This document shows positions 41,880 to 53,725 of a DNA stretch of 64,000 nucleotides, in pieces. The notes beneath the pieces are model-generated. The model was not told the origin of the DNA, ran no database searches, and saw only the letters and a program-made list of their open reading frames with translations. The DNA is from Platerodrilus igneus. Taxonomy: Eukaryota > Arthropoda > Insecta > Coleoptera > Lycidae. A program made the position numbers and the translations under genes. The stretch's first letter is position 1. Every line of letters starts with the position of its first letter. The stretch is taken from assembly GCA_036346225.1 (NCBI GenBank), contig JARFIW010001186.1, positions 879,501 through 943,500 on the forward strand. The letters are read 5' to 3'.

Positions 41880-42377
41880 CAAATTTATTTATGTCTCGTT
41901 TTGAAACCGAGTTAAAAGAAAACTCCAAATACTTCCCAAGAATATGGTTAAGGTACGTAGATGATATTTTTACAGTTTTTGACACTTCTAAATCAAATGT
42001 TGATGATTTTCTTAAAGAAATGAATTCAAAATTTCAAAGCATAAAATTTACGTATGAACTAGAGAATAATGGACAATTACCCTTTTTAGATACATTAGTA
42101 ATTAGAAAGGGTAATAAATTAGAATTTGACATTTATAGAAAAGAAACCAATGTAAATCGCTTTATTTTGTCTTCCTCTAATCATAGCATACAACATAAGT
42201 TGGCTTCATTTAACTTTTAATTAATAGATTATTGAATTTCCTTTAAATAAAAACAGATTTAATAAAGAATTTGCTCTTATTAAACAAATAGCGAATTACA
42301 ATGGTTTCTCTTCTGATATTATAGATAATATTTTTAGAAAGTGTAAAAATAGGATCAACATACGTAAATCAACGACT
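41880..42377 (+). pseudogene. PLE reverse transcriptase C-terminal half, copy C
   Basis: 41891-42220 carries WLRYVDDIFTVFD (motif C) and FLDTLVIRKGNK, nearly identical to copy B. The linker to about 42377 is out of frame. Confidence 0.88.
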
Positions 42378-42870
42378 TTGCAATCAACCACCTCTAACGA
42401 TAATGTTAAATATGTTAAACTTCCGTTTCACAAAACCACAAAGGGTCTTGATAAAATATTCAAACAGTGTAATTTCAAAATTGCTTTCACTAATACTAAT
42501 AAAATTAAAGATTTGCTAGGTAATCCAAAAGACAAGGGGGAAAAATTGCAAAAGTCGGGGATTTATGAAATTAGTTGTGCAGGGCCAGGGTGTTTTCAAA
42601 AAATATATTGGTCAGACCAAGAGGAATATAACAACAAGATTTAAAGAACATATTGCTCACTTCAAATATGGTAAATATGAAAGGTCTCAGGTCGCCAAAC
42701 ATATATTTGAAACCAGCCACCCGTTAAACTAGAAAATGTTAAATTGTTAAAAGCGGTACCAACATTTTCCTCCTTAAATGCCTATGAATCAATTAAAATT
42801 GTTAAACATAAAGGACCCTCTTAAACACCGATAAAGGGCCAATAGAGTCATCTGCTTTGCTTTCCTATTG
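42378..42870 (+). pseudogene. PLE GIY-YIG endonuclease, copy C, frameshifted
   Basis: Same protein as copy B up to CAGPGCFQK. One extra A (CAAAAAATATATTGG near 42600) shifts the frame at the YIG motif; the rest continues to about 42870 in other frames, with further single-base losses near 42722 and 42817. Confidence 0.88.
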
Positions 42871-43155
42871 GTCAACAACCAATGAGAAAGCAAGATTAAA
42901 CTGGTTCCGCTTCAGTAGGTTTAGAATTAGTATAAATTAAGTAGATTTAAGTTATAATGTCACAATTCACTTGTTTGTTGTTGAGAACACCAGCCTGCGG
43001 GTGAGGAGAATATCCTCGATAGTGTTTAAAGCAACAATATAGTAAATTATAGGTTGGGAAGGTTCACTTCAGCCTAAGTGGTGAGGAGAATATCCTCTGA
43101 AGTGTACCAGAACAACAGCTTTTTTTTTTTTTTTTTTTTATATATATATATACAG
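42871..43155 (+). other. PLE 1 copy C 3' untranslated region
   Basis: Matches 40078-40360, with a longer T run (43121-43139) and a short TA run. Confidence 0.75.
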
Positions 43156-43210
43156 GTTTTCTACTGATGATGGCCACATAGTGGTCGAAATACGTATTTA
43201 GTAATTTAAA
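43156..43210 (+). ncRNA. Minimal hammerhead ribozyme, PLE copy C
   Basis: CTGATGA at 43164-43170, stem II GGCCAC/GTGGTC with loop ATA, GAAA at 43187-43190, stem III ATACGTAT with no loop, cleavage expected after T43198. Stem I pairs A43163-T43199, T43162-A43200 and C43161-G43201, then a mismatch and two A-T pairs. A loop-free stem III implies action as a dimer, as reported for PLE hammerheads. Confidence 0.8.
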
Positions 43211-43273
43211 TATTTTTGTGGTCAAGGGTTTTTATTTAATTTTATTTAAATCGTGCCAGTGTTCCTATAGATT

Positions 43274-43285
43274 ATTAATACTCAA
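43274..43285 (+). repeat. 12-bp target-site duplication, right
   Basis: ATTAATACTCAA, as at 38224-38235. Confidence 0.85.
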
Positions 43286-43289
43286 TTCA

Positions 43290-44946
43290 CACATAATCTA
43301 CTTAAATGTTCAAAGTATAATGTCTAATCAGTATCAATTAATGGCTGATGCAATGTGTTATAATCCTATGATAGTGTTGTCATCGGAAACTAAAGTAACT
43401 AATAATGTGGAAGACAAAGAAATTGCAATTGATAATTATATCTCAGTAAGATGTGACTCTATGAGCTGGCATACTGGAGGGATGTTAATTTATATTCGTA
43501 AGGACAATGATTTTAAGCATACAAAGAATATGTATTGGAACCAAATTATTGGTGTAAAGCTGTGAAAGTGTTATTATTTGGGTCACTATGGATCATAGGA
43601 GTGTTATATCACTCCCCAAGTACAAGTGATGCAGTGTTTCTGAATAACTTTGAAGAATGGAGTGAAAACTTATTTAATACAAACCTACGATGTATTATAG
43701 CGGGAGATTTCAATTTAAATTATGAGAATAGGGGTAATTACTATGTAAAAAAGTTAAGTAATTTCATTAGGGTAAATAGTATACAGCAATTAATTACAGA
43801 GCCTACTAGAATTGTACAAAATAGTTCAACGTTAATTGACTATATCTTAACTAATGCTAAACAAGTCAGGGCTATTGTCCATCTGACACCAATAATAACT
43901 GATCACAATATTATATCAGTAACAATTACTAAAGAAAATAAACACTATAATACTAATAACCAAATAAGTCAATTCAAAAACCTAAATGATGCAGCCATTC
44001 ACCGAATAAACCTAAGACTTTTAAAATGTACGTGGAAATTTGACAACACAAATGTTGATATAATTCTGAATGATATACTAAATAATGTTACACATGCGTT
44101 AGACCATGAAGCTCCTATTCGAAGCAAATTTCAACCACATCACTGTTTAAAGTGGTATGACAATGAAGTGTGTGTCAAAGCTAAAGAAAGGGACTTTGCT
44201 TATAAAAAATTCAAGTTCGATAAATGTGCTGTAAACTGGAAAGATTATAAAACATGTAGAAATCAATTTGTTAATTTATTGAAGAGGAATGAAAAAGAAT
44301 TTTATGAAAAACAAATTGACAATAACAGAAGAGATAGCACTAAAATGTGGAAAATATTAAAAATGTTAATTAGTAATAAAGAAAATAATTGTGACATACA
44401 AAGAGTACAATTTAAAAATAATCGTAATAAAATCATTATGAGAGAACAAAAGAATATAGCTGAACATTTAAATGACTACTTTGTGAACAGCATTGAAGAT
44501 ATTGTAAGAAATATCCCAGACACTAATAATCTATATCGACTAAACCCATTGGGCAGCCACAATATCAAACTTACTGAATTTAAATTGTTAGCTTTACATG
44601 ATATAAAAAAAATTGTGGATAATCTACCTAACAAGTGTAACTGGTCAGATACAGTAAACACAAAAGTAATTAAGGCAACCTATTTAACAATGAAATTTTT
44701 AAAATTATCAATGGATTACTGCCAAGTTATTTTGATGAGTTTATTGTTTATGCCAACCAAATACATAACCACAAAACTAGGTCACAACGCAAATTACATG
44801 TTGCAAGGACCAAATTGAAAAAGACTATGAATTCAATATTCTTCAAAGTTCTGATTAAATATAATACTTTACCAAAAGATATTCGAGACCGTAATACATT
44901 GATATCTTTTAAATGGAAATTAATGAAAAAATTAAAACCTAACTAA
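43290..44946 (+). pseudogene. LINE ORF2: endonuclease, RT deleted
   Basis: The first piece (to 43565) has YLNVQSIMSNQYQLMAD, SSETKV and TGGMLIYIR, the N-terminal half of an apurinic endonuclease. After a frameshift near 43560 the second piece (to 44818) has IGVLYHSPSTSD, IIAGDFNLNYENRG with the catalytic Asp, STLIDYILTN, and PIITDHNIISVTI with the catalytic D-H. A charged linker follows (LKRNEKEFYEKQI). Where the reverse transcriptase should begin, the sequence jumps near 44690 to the C-terminal tail (KKTMNSIFFKVLIKYNTLP, ending at 44946). The RT is therefore missing by internal deletion and the copy cannot move itself. Confidence 0.82.
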
Positions 44947-45200
44947 AATGTAAGAACTATATAAAATAAACCAAATGACCTAAACTTGATAGGAGTAATT
45001 ATAATTTTCAAACTTCTAGTTAAGTAATAGTTGCTTTTACTGATACTTAATTTTTCTTTTTGGTCTTGAGTAACTTCTAAGTAATACTAAATGTATTTGT
45101 ATTTATATTTACTGAAATTAAGAAAGCATGTTCTTTTTATTTTCTATTCTAATGTATTGTAATATTAGGATTACCTACTTTAAATAAATATTATTATTAG

Positions 45201-45993
45201 CTGAAAAATAAGCTGATTTTATTTCAAGAATTAAAATTCAACTTTAATGCTGTATCAAATTTGGAACAAGGCTGTTTTTTTGGTTAGAAAATATGGTTCA
45301 AGCAAATGCTGTATCAAATCTGATTTTGAGGTTAGATGTCTGATGTACAATTAGAATGCTTGAGTTAAATTCTACAGACTGTTAGAATGAACTTCTTGAT
45401 GCATCGCTGATCTTGGTTGGTTCAACTTACACTATTTGGTAAGAACGTTCCACATTTTTCCTTTGTTTTTCTGTATTTTGAACTTACTAACTTAAATTTG
45501 CTTACACTGTAAATTAAATACAGGAAATAATTTTTATGTTAAAGTATAAATAACTTGTTATTTGTGCCATATGGTGTGATAAGAAAAGTTTGTGTATTCA
45601 ATTTGTACTATGTACTCATGATATAACTTGAAAGTTAAGATTAATTTTGAATGTAGTTTACAGTGATGACATTTTCAAATCATTTGTAATAATTTCAATT
45701 GTTAAGTTGGTCGAATTACTGCCAACGATAAAAAAATAATTATTTTATGTAGAATAATTCACAAAATATTTTAACATTAAATTTTCTAAATTATTAATTC
45801 TTGTTTGGTTCAAGAAACATCACTATTGATAATTTTATATAGACTATAGCTCCACCATTTGCTGTGTCTACAAGCAAAGCTAGTCGAGACATATTCATTG
45901 GGGCATTTGTTAATCAACACAAGGACAATTGGTAAGGTGTTTTGATAGGGTTTTGGGAATCAAATTCTGGTTGTGTATATAGGTCTAAACAAC

Positions 45994-45998
<5 letters not shown>
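45201..45998. other. Unassigned AT-rich DNA
   Basis: Between the LINE and the satellite. TTGGTTCAA-type words recur, but no clear repeat unit or frame is seen. Confidence 0.3.

Positions 45999-46031
<33 letters not shown>
45999..46031. repeat. (TA)n at the left end of the ribozyme array
   Basis: About 16 TA units directly joined to AAAACAAGTTATTTGCAG, the first bases of the satellite. Confidence 0.95.
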
Positions 46032-46035
<4 letters not shown>

Positions 46036-46200
46036 CAAGTTATTTGCAGTCCGCAATAAGAAAATGTATATAAAGTAAGATGTATCTGTAAACAAGCTCT
46101 TATGAAAATAATAAGAGCCATTGACAAATACAAATCGGGCTGGTAGTTATATAGCCATTAACAAAACATTAGCTTTATTAATTCATAGGGGAGGAAACAT

Positions 46201-46242
46201 CCACTGACCAATGGTTTCGGCTTGTTAGCCTCATCAGAGTGG
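46201..46242 (-). ncRNA. Hammerhead ribozyme, unit 1
   Basis: Minus strand: stem I CCACT/AGTGG, CTGATGA, stem II GGCT-AACA-AGCC, GAAA, stem III CC-ATT-GG, cleavage triplet GTC. All core residues are present. Confidence 0.9.
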
Positions 46243-46709
46243 ACTGTTCCCAAGAACCCTATGAAGTAATCGAAGCTATTATAATGATATAATTTCGAAA
46301 CAATCACTGTACTATGGCAAAAGTAAATAAAACCGCCATCAGGTGATAAAACACCAACACTACTAAAGTGTGGAAGTACAGAATTGAACCGAAACTACAT
46401 AATAAATTTTAAAAATGACTATAAAAGTACGTTGGGCCTTTGAGATTTGCGGAATCTTACAGCAAAATTTATTTGCTAACGTAACAAGCCTTCTCGTGGC
46501 GACACCCGGGTTCATGCCCCATAGGCAATTCAAATAAACAAAGACAAGTTATTTGCAGTCCGCAATAAGAAAATGTATATAAAGTAAGATGTATCTGTAA
46601 ACAAGCTCTTATGAAAATAATAAGAGCCATTGACAAATACAAATCGGGCTGGTAGTTATATAGCCATTAACAAAACATTAGCTTTATTAATTCATAGGGG
46701 AGGAAACAT

Positions 46710-46751
46710 CCACTGACCAATGGTTTTGGCTTGTTAGCCTCATCAGAGTGG
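46710..46751 (-). ncRNA. Hammerhead ribozyme, unit 2, G12 mutated
   Basis: GAAA box reads AAAA (plus strand TGGTTTTGG). G12 is the general base, so this unit should not cleave. Confidence 0.85.
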
Positions 46752-47217
46752 ACTGTTCCCAAGAACCCTATGAAGTAATCGAAGCTATTATAATGATATA
46801 ATTTCGAAACAATCACTGTACTATGGCAAAAGTAAATAAAACCGCCATCAGGTGATAAAACACCAACACTACTAAAGTGTGGAAGTACAGAATTGAACCG
46901 AAACTACATAATAAATATTAAAAATGACTATAAAAGTACGTTGGGCCTTTGAGATTTGTGGAATGTTACAGCAAAATTTATTTGCTAACGTAACAAACCT
47001 TCTCGTGGCGACACCCGGATTCATGCCCCATAGGCAATTCAAATAAACAAAGACAAGTTATTTGCAGTCCGCAATAAGAAAATGTATATAAAGTAAGATG
47101 TATCTGTAAACAAGCTCTTATGAAAATAATAAGAGCCATTGACAAATACAAATCGGGCTGGTAGTTATATAGCCATTAACAAAACATTAGCTTTATTAAT
47201 TCATAGGGAGGAAACAT

Positions 47218-47259
47218 CCACTGACCAATGGTTTCGGCTTGTTAGCCTCATCAGAGTGG
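47218..47259 (-). ncRNA. Hammerhead ribozyme, unit 3
   Basis: Intact core and stems as in unit 1. Confidence 0.9.
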
Positions 47260-47723
47260 ACTGTTCCCAAGAACCCTATGAAGTCAATCGAAGCTATTAT
47301 AATGATATAATTTCGAAACAATCACTGTACTATGGCAAAAGTAAATAAAACCGCCATCAGGTGATAAAACACCAACACTACTAAAGTGTGGAAGTACAGA
47401 ATTGAACCGAAACTACATAATAAATTTTAAAATGACTATAAAAGTACGTTGGGCCTTTGAGATTTGCGGAATGTTACAGCAAAATTTATTTGCTAACGTA
47501 ACAAACCTTCTCGTGGCGACACCGGGTTCATGCCCCATAGGCAATTCAAATAAACAAAGACAAGTTATTTGCAGTCCGCAATAAGAAAATGTATATAAAG
47601 TAAGATGTATCTGTAAACAAGCTCTTATGAAAATAATAAGAGCCATTGACAAATACAAATCGGGCTGGTAGTTATATAGCCATTAACAAAACATTAGCTT
47701 TATTAATTCATAGGAGGAAACAT

Positions 47724-47764
47724 CCACTGACCAATGGTTTCGCTTGTTAGCCTCATCAGAGTGG
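47724..47764 (-). ncRNA. Hammerhead ribozyme, unit 4, stem II base lost
   Basis: One G/C pair member of stem II is missing (plus strand TTTCGCTTG), which weakens stem II. It lies at the edge of a poorly resolved stretch and may be an assembly error. Confidence 0.75.
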
Positions 47765-47859
47765 ACTGTTCCCAAGAACCCTATGAAGTAATCGAAGCTA
47801 TTATAATGATATAATTTCGAAACAATCACTGTACTATGGCAAAAGAAATAAAACGCACA

Positions 47860-48190
47860 GGAAAAACAATCTAAAGTGAAAAATTGACCGAAACTAATAA
47901 TTTTAAAACTAAAAAAGTGGGCTTTGATTTCGGAATTAAGAAAATTTATTTGTAAGTAACAAACATCTCTGGAAACGGTTATCCCAAGGCAATTCAAATA
48001 AACAAAGCAAGTTATTTAGCCCAATAAAAAATGTATTAAAGAAGAATCTAAACAAGTTTTGAAATATAAGCCATTGAGATCCAAACGTGAAGTAATAAGC
48101 CATTAAATGATATAATTTGAAAAACATACTGGCAAAAGTAATAAACCGCCTAGGTATAAAACAACTCAAATGAAGTAGAATTAACCGAAA
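47860..48190 (-). repeat. Degraded unit with many single-base losses
   Basis: A unit-like order of words, with dozens of small deletions (for example GCAAGTTATTTAGCCC) between intact units. The pattern is unlike ordinary substitution decay and suggests a poor consensus. Confidence 0.7.
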
Positions 48191-48498
48191 CTACATAATA
48201 AATTTAAAAATGACTATAAAAACGTTGGGCCTTTGAGATTTGCGGAATGTTACAGCAAAATTTATTTGCTAACGTAACAAACCTTCTCGGCGACACGGGT
48301 TCATGCCCCATAGGCAATTCAAATAAACAAAGACAAGTTATTTGCAGTCCGCAATAAGAAAATGTATATAAAGTAAGATGTATCTGTAAACAAGCTCTTA
48401 TGAAAATAATAAGAGCCATTGACAAATACAAATCGGGCTGGTAGTTATATAGCCATTAACAAAACATTAGCTTTATTAATTCATAGGGGAGGAAACAT

Positions 48499-48540
48499 CC
48501 ACTGACCAATGGTTTCGGCTTGTTAGCCTCATCAGAGTGG
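48499..48540 (-). ncRNA. Hammerhead ribozyme
   Basis: Intact core and stems. Confidence 0.9.
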
Positions 48541-49004
48541 ACTGTTCCCAAGAACCCTATGAAGTAATCGAAGCTATTATAATGATATAATTTCGAAACA
48601 ATCACTGTACTATGGCAAAAGTAAATAAAACCGCCATCAGGTGATAAAACACCAACACTACTAAAGTGTGGAAGTACAGAATTGAACCGAAACTACATAA
48701 TAAATTTTAAAATGACTATAAAAGTACGTTGGGCCTTTGAGATTTGCGGAATGTTACAGCAAAATTTATTTGCTAACGTAACAAACCTTCTCGTGGCGAC
48801 ACCGGGTTCATGCCCCATAGGCAATTCAAATAAACAAAGACAAGTTATTTGCAGTCCGCAATAAGAAAATGTATATAAAGTAAGATGTATCTGTAAACAA
48901 GCTCTTATGAAAATAATAAGAGCCATTGACAAATACAAATCGGGCTGGTAGTTATATAGCCATTAACAAAACATTAGCTTTATTAATTCATAGGGAGGAA
49001 ACAT

Positions 49005-49046
49005 CCACTGACCAATGGTTTCGGCTTGTTAGCCTCATCAGAGTGG
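49005..49046 (-). ncRNA. Hammerhead ribozyme
   Basis: Intact core and stems. Confidence 0.9.
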
Positions 49047-49511
49047 ACTGTTCCCAAGAACCCTATGAAGTAATCGAAGCTATTATAATGATATAATTTC
49101 GAAACAATCACTGTACTATGGCAAAAGTAAATAAAACCGCCATCAGGTGATAAAACACCAACACTACTAAAGTGTGGAAGTACAGAATTGAACCGAAACT
49201 ACATAATAAATTTTAAAATGACTATAAAAGTACGTTGGGCCTTTGAGATTTGCGGAATGTTACAGCAAAATTTATTTGCTAACGTAACAAACCTTCTCGT
49301 GGCGACACCGGGTTCATGCCCCATAGGCAATTCAAATAAACAAAGACAAGTTATTTGCAGTCCGCAATAAGAAAATGTATATAAAGTAAGATGTATCTGT
49401 AAACAAGCTCTTATGAAAATAATAAGAGCCATTGACAAATACAAATCGGGCTGGTAGTTATATAGCCATTAACAAAACATTAGCTTTATTAATTCATAGG
49501 GGAGGAAACAT

Positions 49512-49553
49512 CCACTGACCAATGGTTTCGGCTTGTTAGCCTCATCAGAGTGG
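49512..49553 (-). ncRNA. Hammerhead ribozyme
   Basis: Intact core and stems. Confidence 0.9.
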
Positions 49554-49724
49554 ACTGTTCCCAAGAACCCTATGAAGTAATCGAAGCTATTATAATGATA
49601 TAATTTCGAAACAATCACTGTACTATGGCAAAAGTAAATAAAACCGCCATCAGGTGATAAAACACCAACACTACTAAAGTGTGGAAGTACAGAATTGAAC
49701 CGAAACTACATAATAAAATTAAAA

Positions 49725-50585
49725 ACAAAAATACTTGGCTTGAGTTGGAATTACAAAATTTATGTAACTAAAAATTCTGACAACGTTGCCCCTGAATTAA
49801 ATCTCAGATAAAAATTGACGATATCAAAAATAAAAATACCAAAAAAAAAATAATAAAAAAAAAAAACCCGATAAAAAAATTTCAAAAAAAAAAATAAAAA
49901 CTAAAAGGGTCTAAAATTTTATGGGAACCAGTTGTTCGTCCAACCAAATAATTAAAGAAAAAAAACCGAAACAAAGAATACAAAAATTTAAAAAATGGCT
50001 TTTGATAAATTTTAAAACTGCGGTCCCGATAAAAAAATTTCAAAAAAAAAAATAAAAACTAAAAGGGTCTAAAATTTTATGGGAACCAGTTGTTCGTCCA
50101 ACCAAATAATTAAAGAAAAAAAACCGAAACAAAGAATACAAAAATTTAAAAAATGGCTTTTGATAAATTTTAAAACTGCGGTCCCGATAAAAAAATTTCA
50201 AAAAAAAAAATAAAAACTAAAAGGGTCTAAAATTTTATGGGAACCAGTTGTTCGTCCAACCAAATAATTAAAGAAAAAAAACCGAAACAAAGAATACAAA
50301 AATTAAAAAATGGCTTTTGGATAAATTTTAAAACTGCGTCCCGATAAAAAAATTTCAAAAAAAAAAATAAAAACTAAAAGGGTCTAAAATTTTATGGGGA
50401 ACCAGTTGTTCGTCCAACCAAATAATTAAAGAAAAAAAACCGAAACAAAGAATACAAAAATTTAAAAAATGGCTTTTGATTAAATTTTAAAACTGCGGTC
50501 CCGATAAAAAAATTTCAAAAAAAAAAATAAAAACTAAAAGGGTCTAAAATTTTATGGGAACCAGTTGTTCGTCCAACCAAATAAT
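49725..50585. repeat. A-rich ~158-bp tandem repeat inside the array
   Basis: CCCGATAAAAAAATTTC recurs at 49867, 50025, 50183, 50340 and 50500. The unit also contains GGGAACCAGTTGTTCGTCC and many A runs. Bases 49725-49866 look like a scrambled satellite unit. The flanks return abruptly to normal satellite at 50587 (ATCGGGCTGG). Confidence 0.8.
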
Positions 50586-50651
50586 ATCGGGCTGGTAGTT
50601 ATATAGCCATTAACAAAACATTAGCTTTATTAATTCATAGGGAGGAAACAT

Positions 50652-50693
50652 CCACTGACCAATGGTTTCGGCTTGTTAGCCTCATCAGAGTGG
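50652..50693 (-). ncRNA. Hammerhead ribozyme
   Basis: Intact core and stems. Confidence 0.9.
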
Positions 50694-51160
50694 ACTGTTC
50701 CCAAGAACCCTATGAAGTAATCGAAGCTATTATAATGATATAATTTCGAAACAATCACTGTACTATGGCAAAAGTAAATAAAACCGCCATCAGGTGATAA
50801 AACACCAACACTACTAAAGTGTGGAAGTACAGAATTGAACCGAAACTACATAATAAATTTTAAAAATGACTATAAAAGTACGTTGGGCCTTTGAGATTTG
50901 CGGAATGTTACAGCAAAATTTATTTGCTAACGTAACAAACCTTCTCGTGGCGACACCCGGGTTCATGCCCCATAGGCAATTCAAATAAACAAAGACAAGT
51001 TATTTGCAGTCCGCAATAAGAAAATGTATATAAAGTAAGATGTATCTGTAAACAAGCTCTTATGAAAATAATAAGAGCCATTGACAAATACAAATCGGGC
51101 TGGTAGTTATATAGCCATTAACAAAACATTAGCTTTATTAATTCATAGGGGAGGAAACAT

Positions 51161-51202
51161 CCACTGACCAATGGTTTCGGCTTGTTAGCCTCATCAGAGT
51201 GG
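51161..51202 (-). ncRNA. Hammerhead ribozyme
   Basis: Intact core and stems. Confidence 0.9.
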
Positions 51203-51664
51203 ACTGTTCCCAAGAACCCTATGAAGTAATCGAAGCTATTATAATGATATAATTTCGAAACAATCACTGTACTATGGCAAAAGTAAATAAAACCGCCATC
51301 AGGTGATAAAACACCAACACTACTAAAGTGTGGAAGTACAGAATTGAACCGAAACTACATAATAAATTTTAAAATGACTATAAAAGTACGTTGGGCCTTT
51401 GAGATTTGCGAATTTACAGCAAAATTTATTTGCTAACGTAACAAACCTTCTCGTGGCGACACCGGGTTCATGCCCCATAGGCAATTCAAATAAACAAAGA
51501 CAAGTTATTTGCAGTCCGCAATAAGAAAATGTATATAAAGTAAGATGTATCTGTAAACAAGCTCTTATGAAAATAATAAGAGCCATTGACAAATACAAAT
51601 CGGGCTGGTAGTTATATAGCCATTAACAAAACATTAGCTTTATTAATTCATAGGGAGGAAACAT

Positions 51665-51706
51665 CCACTGACCAATGGTTTCGGCTTGTTAGCCTCATCA
51701 GAGTGG
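51665..51706 (-). ncRNA. Hammerhead ribozyme
   Basis: Intact core and stems. Confidence 0.9.
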
Positions 51707-52170
51707 ACTGTTCCCAAGAACCCTATGAAGTAATCGAAGCTATTATAATGATATAATTTCGAAACAATCACTGTACTATGGCAAAAGTAAATAAAACCGC
51801 CATCAGGTGATAAAACACCAACACTACTAAAGTGTGGAAGTACAGAATTGAACCGAAACTACATAATAAATTTTAAAATGACTATAAAAGTACGTTGGGC
51901 CTTTGAGATTTGCGGAATGTTACAGCAAAATTTATTTGCTAACGTAACAAACCTTCTCGTGGCGACACCGGGTTCATGCCCCATAGGCAATTCAAATAAA
52001 CAAAGACAAGTTATTTGCAGTCCGCAATAAGAAAATGTATATAAAGTAAGATGTATCTGTAAACAAGCTCTTATGAAAATAATAAGAGCCATTGACAAAT
52101 ACAAATCGGGCTGGTAGTTATATAGCCATTAACAAAACATTAGCTTTATTAATTCATAGGGAGGAAACAT

Positions 52171-52212
52171 CCACTGACCAATGGTTTCGGCTTGTTAGCC
52201 TCATCAGAGTGG
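52171..52212 (-). ncRNA. Hammerhead ribozyme
   Basis: Intact core and stems. Confidence 0.9.
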
Positions 52213-52674
52213 ACTGTTCCCAAGAACCCTATGAAGTAATCGAAGTATTATAATGATATAATTTCGAAACAATCACTGTACTATGGCAAAAGTAAATAAA
52301 ACCGCCATCAGGTGATAAAACACCAACACTACTAAAGTGTGGAAGTACAGAATTGAACCGAAACTACATAATAAATTTTAAAATGACTATAAAAGTACGT
52401 TGGGCCTTTGAGATTTGCGGAATGTTACAGCAAAATTTATTTGCTAACGTAACAAACCTTCTCGTGGCGACACCGGGTTCATGCCCCATAGGCAATTCAA
52501 ATAAACAAAGACAAGTTATTTGCAGTCCGCAATAAGAAAATGTATATAAAGTAAGATGTATCTGTAAACAAGCTCTTATGAAAATAATAAGAGCCATTGA
52601 CAAATACAAATCGGGCTGGTAGTTATATAGCCATTAACAAAACATTAGCTTTATTAATTCATAGGGAGAAACAT

Positions 52675-52716
52675 CCACTGACCAATGGTTTCGGCTTGTT
52701 AGCCTCATCAGAGTGG
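52675..52716 (-). ncRNA. Hammerhead ribozyme
   Basis: Intact core and stems. Confidence 0.9.
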
Positions 52717-53178
52717 ACTGTTCCCAAGAACCCTATGAAGTAATCGAAGCTATTATAATGATATAATTTCGAAACAATCACTGTACTATGGCAAAAGTAA
52801 ATAAAACCCATCAGGTGATAAAACACCAACACTACTAAAGTGTGGAAGTACAGAATTGAACCGAAACTACATAATAAATTTTAAAATGACTATAAAAGTA
52901 CGTTGGGCCTTTGAGATTTGCGAATGTTACAGCAAAATTTATTTGCTAACGTAACAAACCTTCTCGTGGCGACACCGGGTTCATGCCCCATAGGCAATTC
53001 AAATAAACAAAGACAAGTTATTTGCAGTCCGCAATAAGAAAATGTATATAAAGTAAGATGTATCTGTAAACAAGCTCTTATGAAAATAATAAGAGCCATT
53101 GACAAATACAAATCGGGCTGGTAGTTATATAGCCATTAACAAAACATTAGCTTTATTAATTCATAGGGGAGGAAACAT

Positions 53179-53220
53179 CCACTGACCAATGGTTTCGGCT
53201 TGTTAGCCTCATCAGAGTGG
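53179..53220 (-). ncRNA. Hammerhead ribozyme
   Basis: Intact core and stems. Confidence 0.9.
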
Positions 53221-53683
53221 ACTGTTCCCAAGAACCCTATGAAGTAATCGAAGCTATTATAATGATATAATTTCGAAACAATCACTGTACTATGGCAAAA
53301 GTAAATAAAACCGCCATCAGGTGATAAAACACCAACACTACTAAAGTGTGGAAGTACAGAATTGAACCGAAACTACATAATAAATTTTAAAATGACTATA
53401 AAAGTACGTTGGGCCTTTGAGATTTGCGGAATGTTACAGCAAAATTTATTTGCTAACGTAACAAACCTTCTCGTGGCGACACCGGGTTCATGCCCCATAG
53501 GCAATTCAAATAAACAAAGACAAGTTATTTGCAGTCCGCAATAAGAAAATGTATATAAAGTAAGATGTATCTGTAAACAAGCTCTTATGAAAATAATAAG
53601 AGCCATTGACAAATACAAATCGGGCTGGTAGTTATATAGCCATTAACAAAACATTAGCTTTATTAATTCATAGGGAGAAACAT

Positions 53684-53725
53684 CCACTGACCAATGGTTT
53701 CGGCTTGTTAGCCTCATCAGAGTGG
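53684..53725 (-). ncRNA. Hammerhead ribozyme
   Basis: Intact core and stems. Confidence 0.9.

Larger units (their letters stand above)
38236..43273. mobile_element. Three-copy Penelope-like composite, family 1
   Basis: Copy A (minus, 38236-38969), copy B (plus, 39018-40440) and copy C (plus, about 40440-43273) form an inverted-then-tandem insertion. This arrangement is known for Penelope elements. Copies B and C share a pseudo-LTR with a hammerhead between them. A 12-bp duplication of LINE sequence flanks the whole, so it arrived as one event. Unit length, from one hammerhead to the next, is about 2.8 kb. Confidence 0.88.
43274..45200 (+). mobile_element. LINE 3' part, after the PLE insertion
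   Basis: ORF2 endonuclease, a short C-terminal remnant and a 3' end with TATTATTATTAG, a tail type common in CR1-group LINEs. The reverse-transcriptase core is deleted. Confidence 0.75.
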
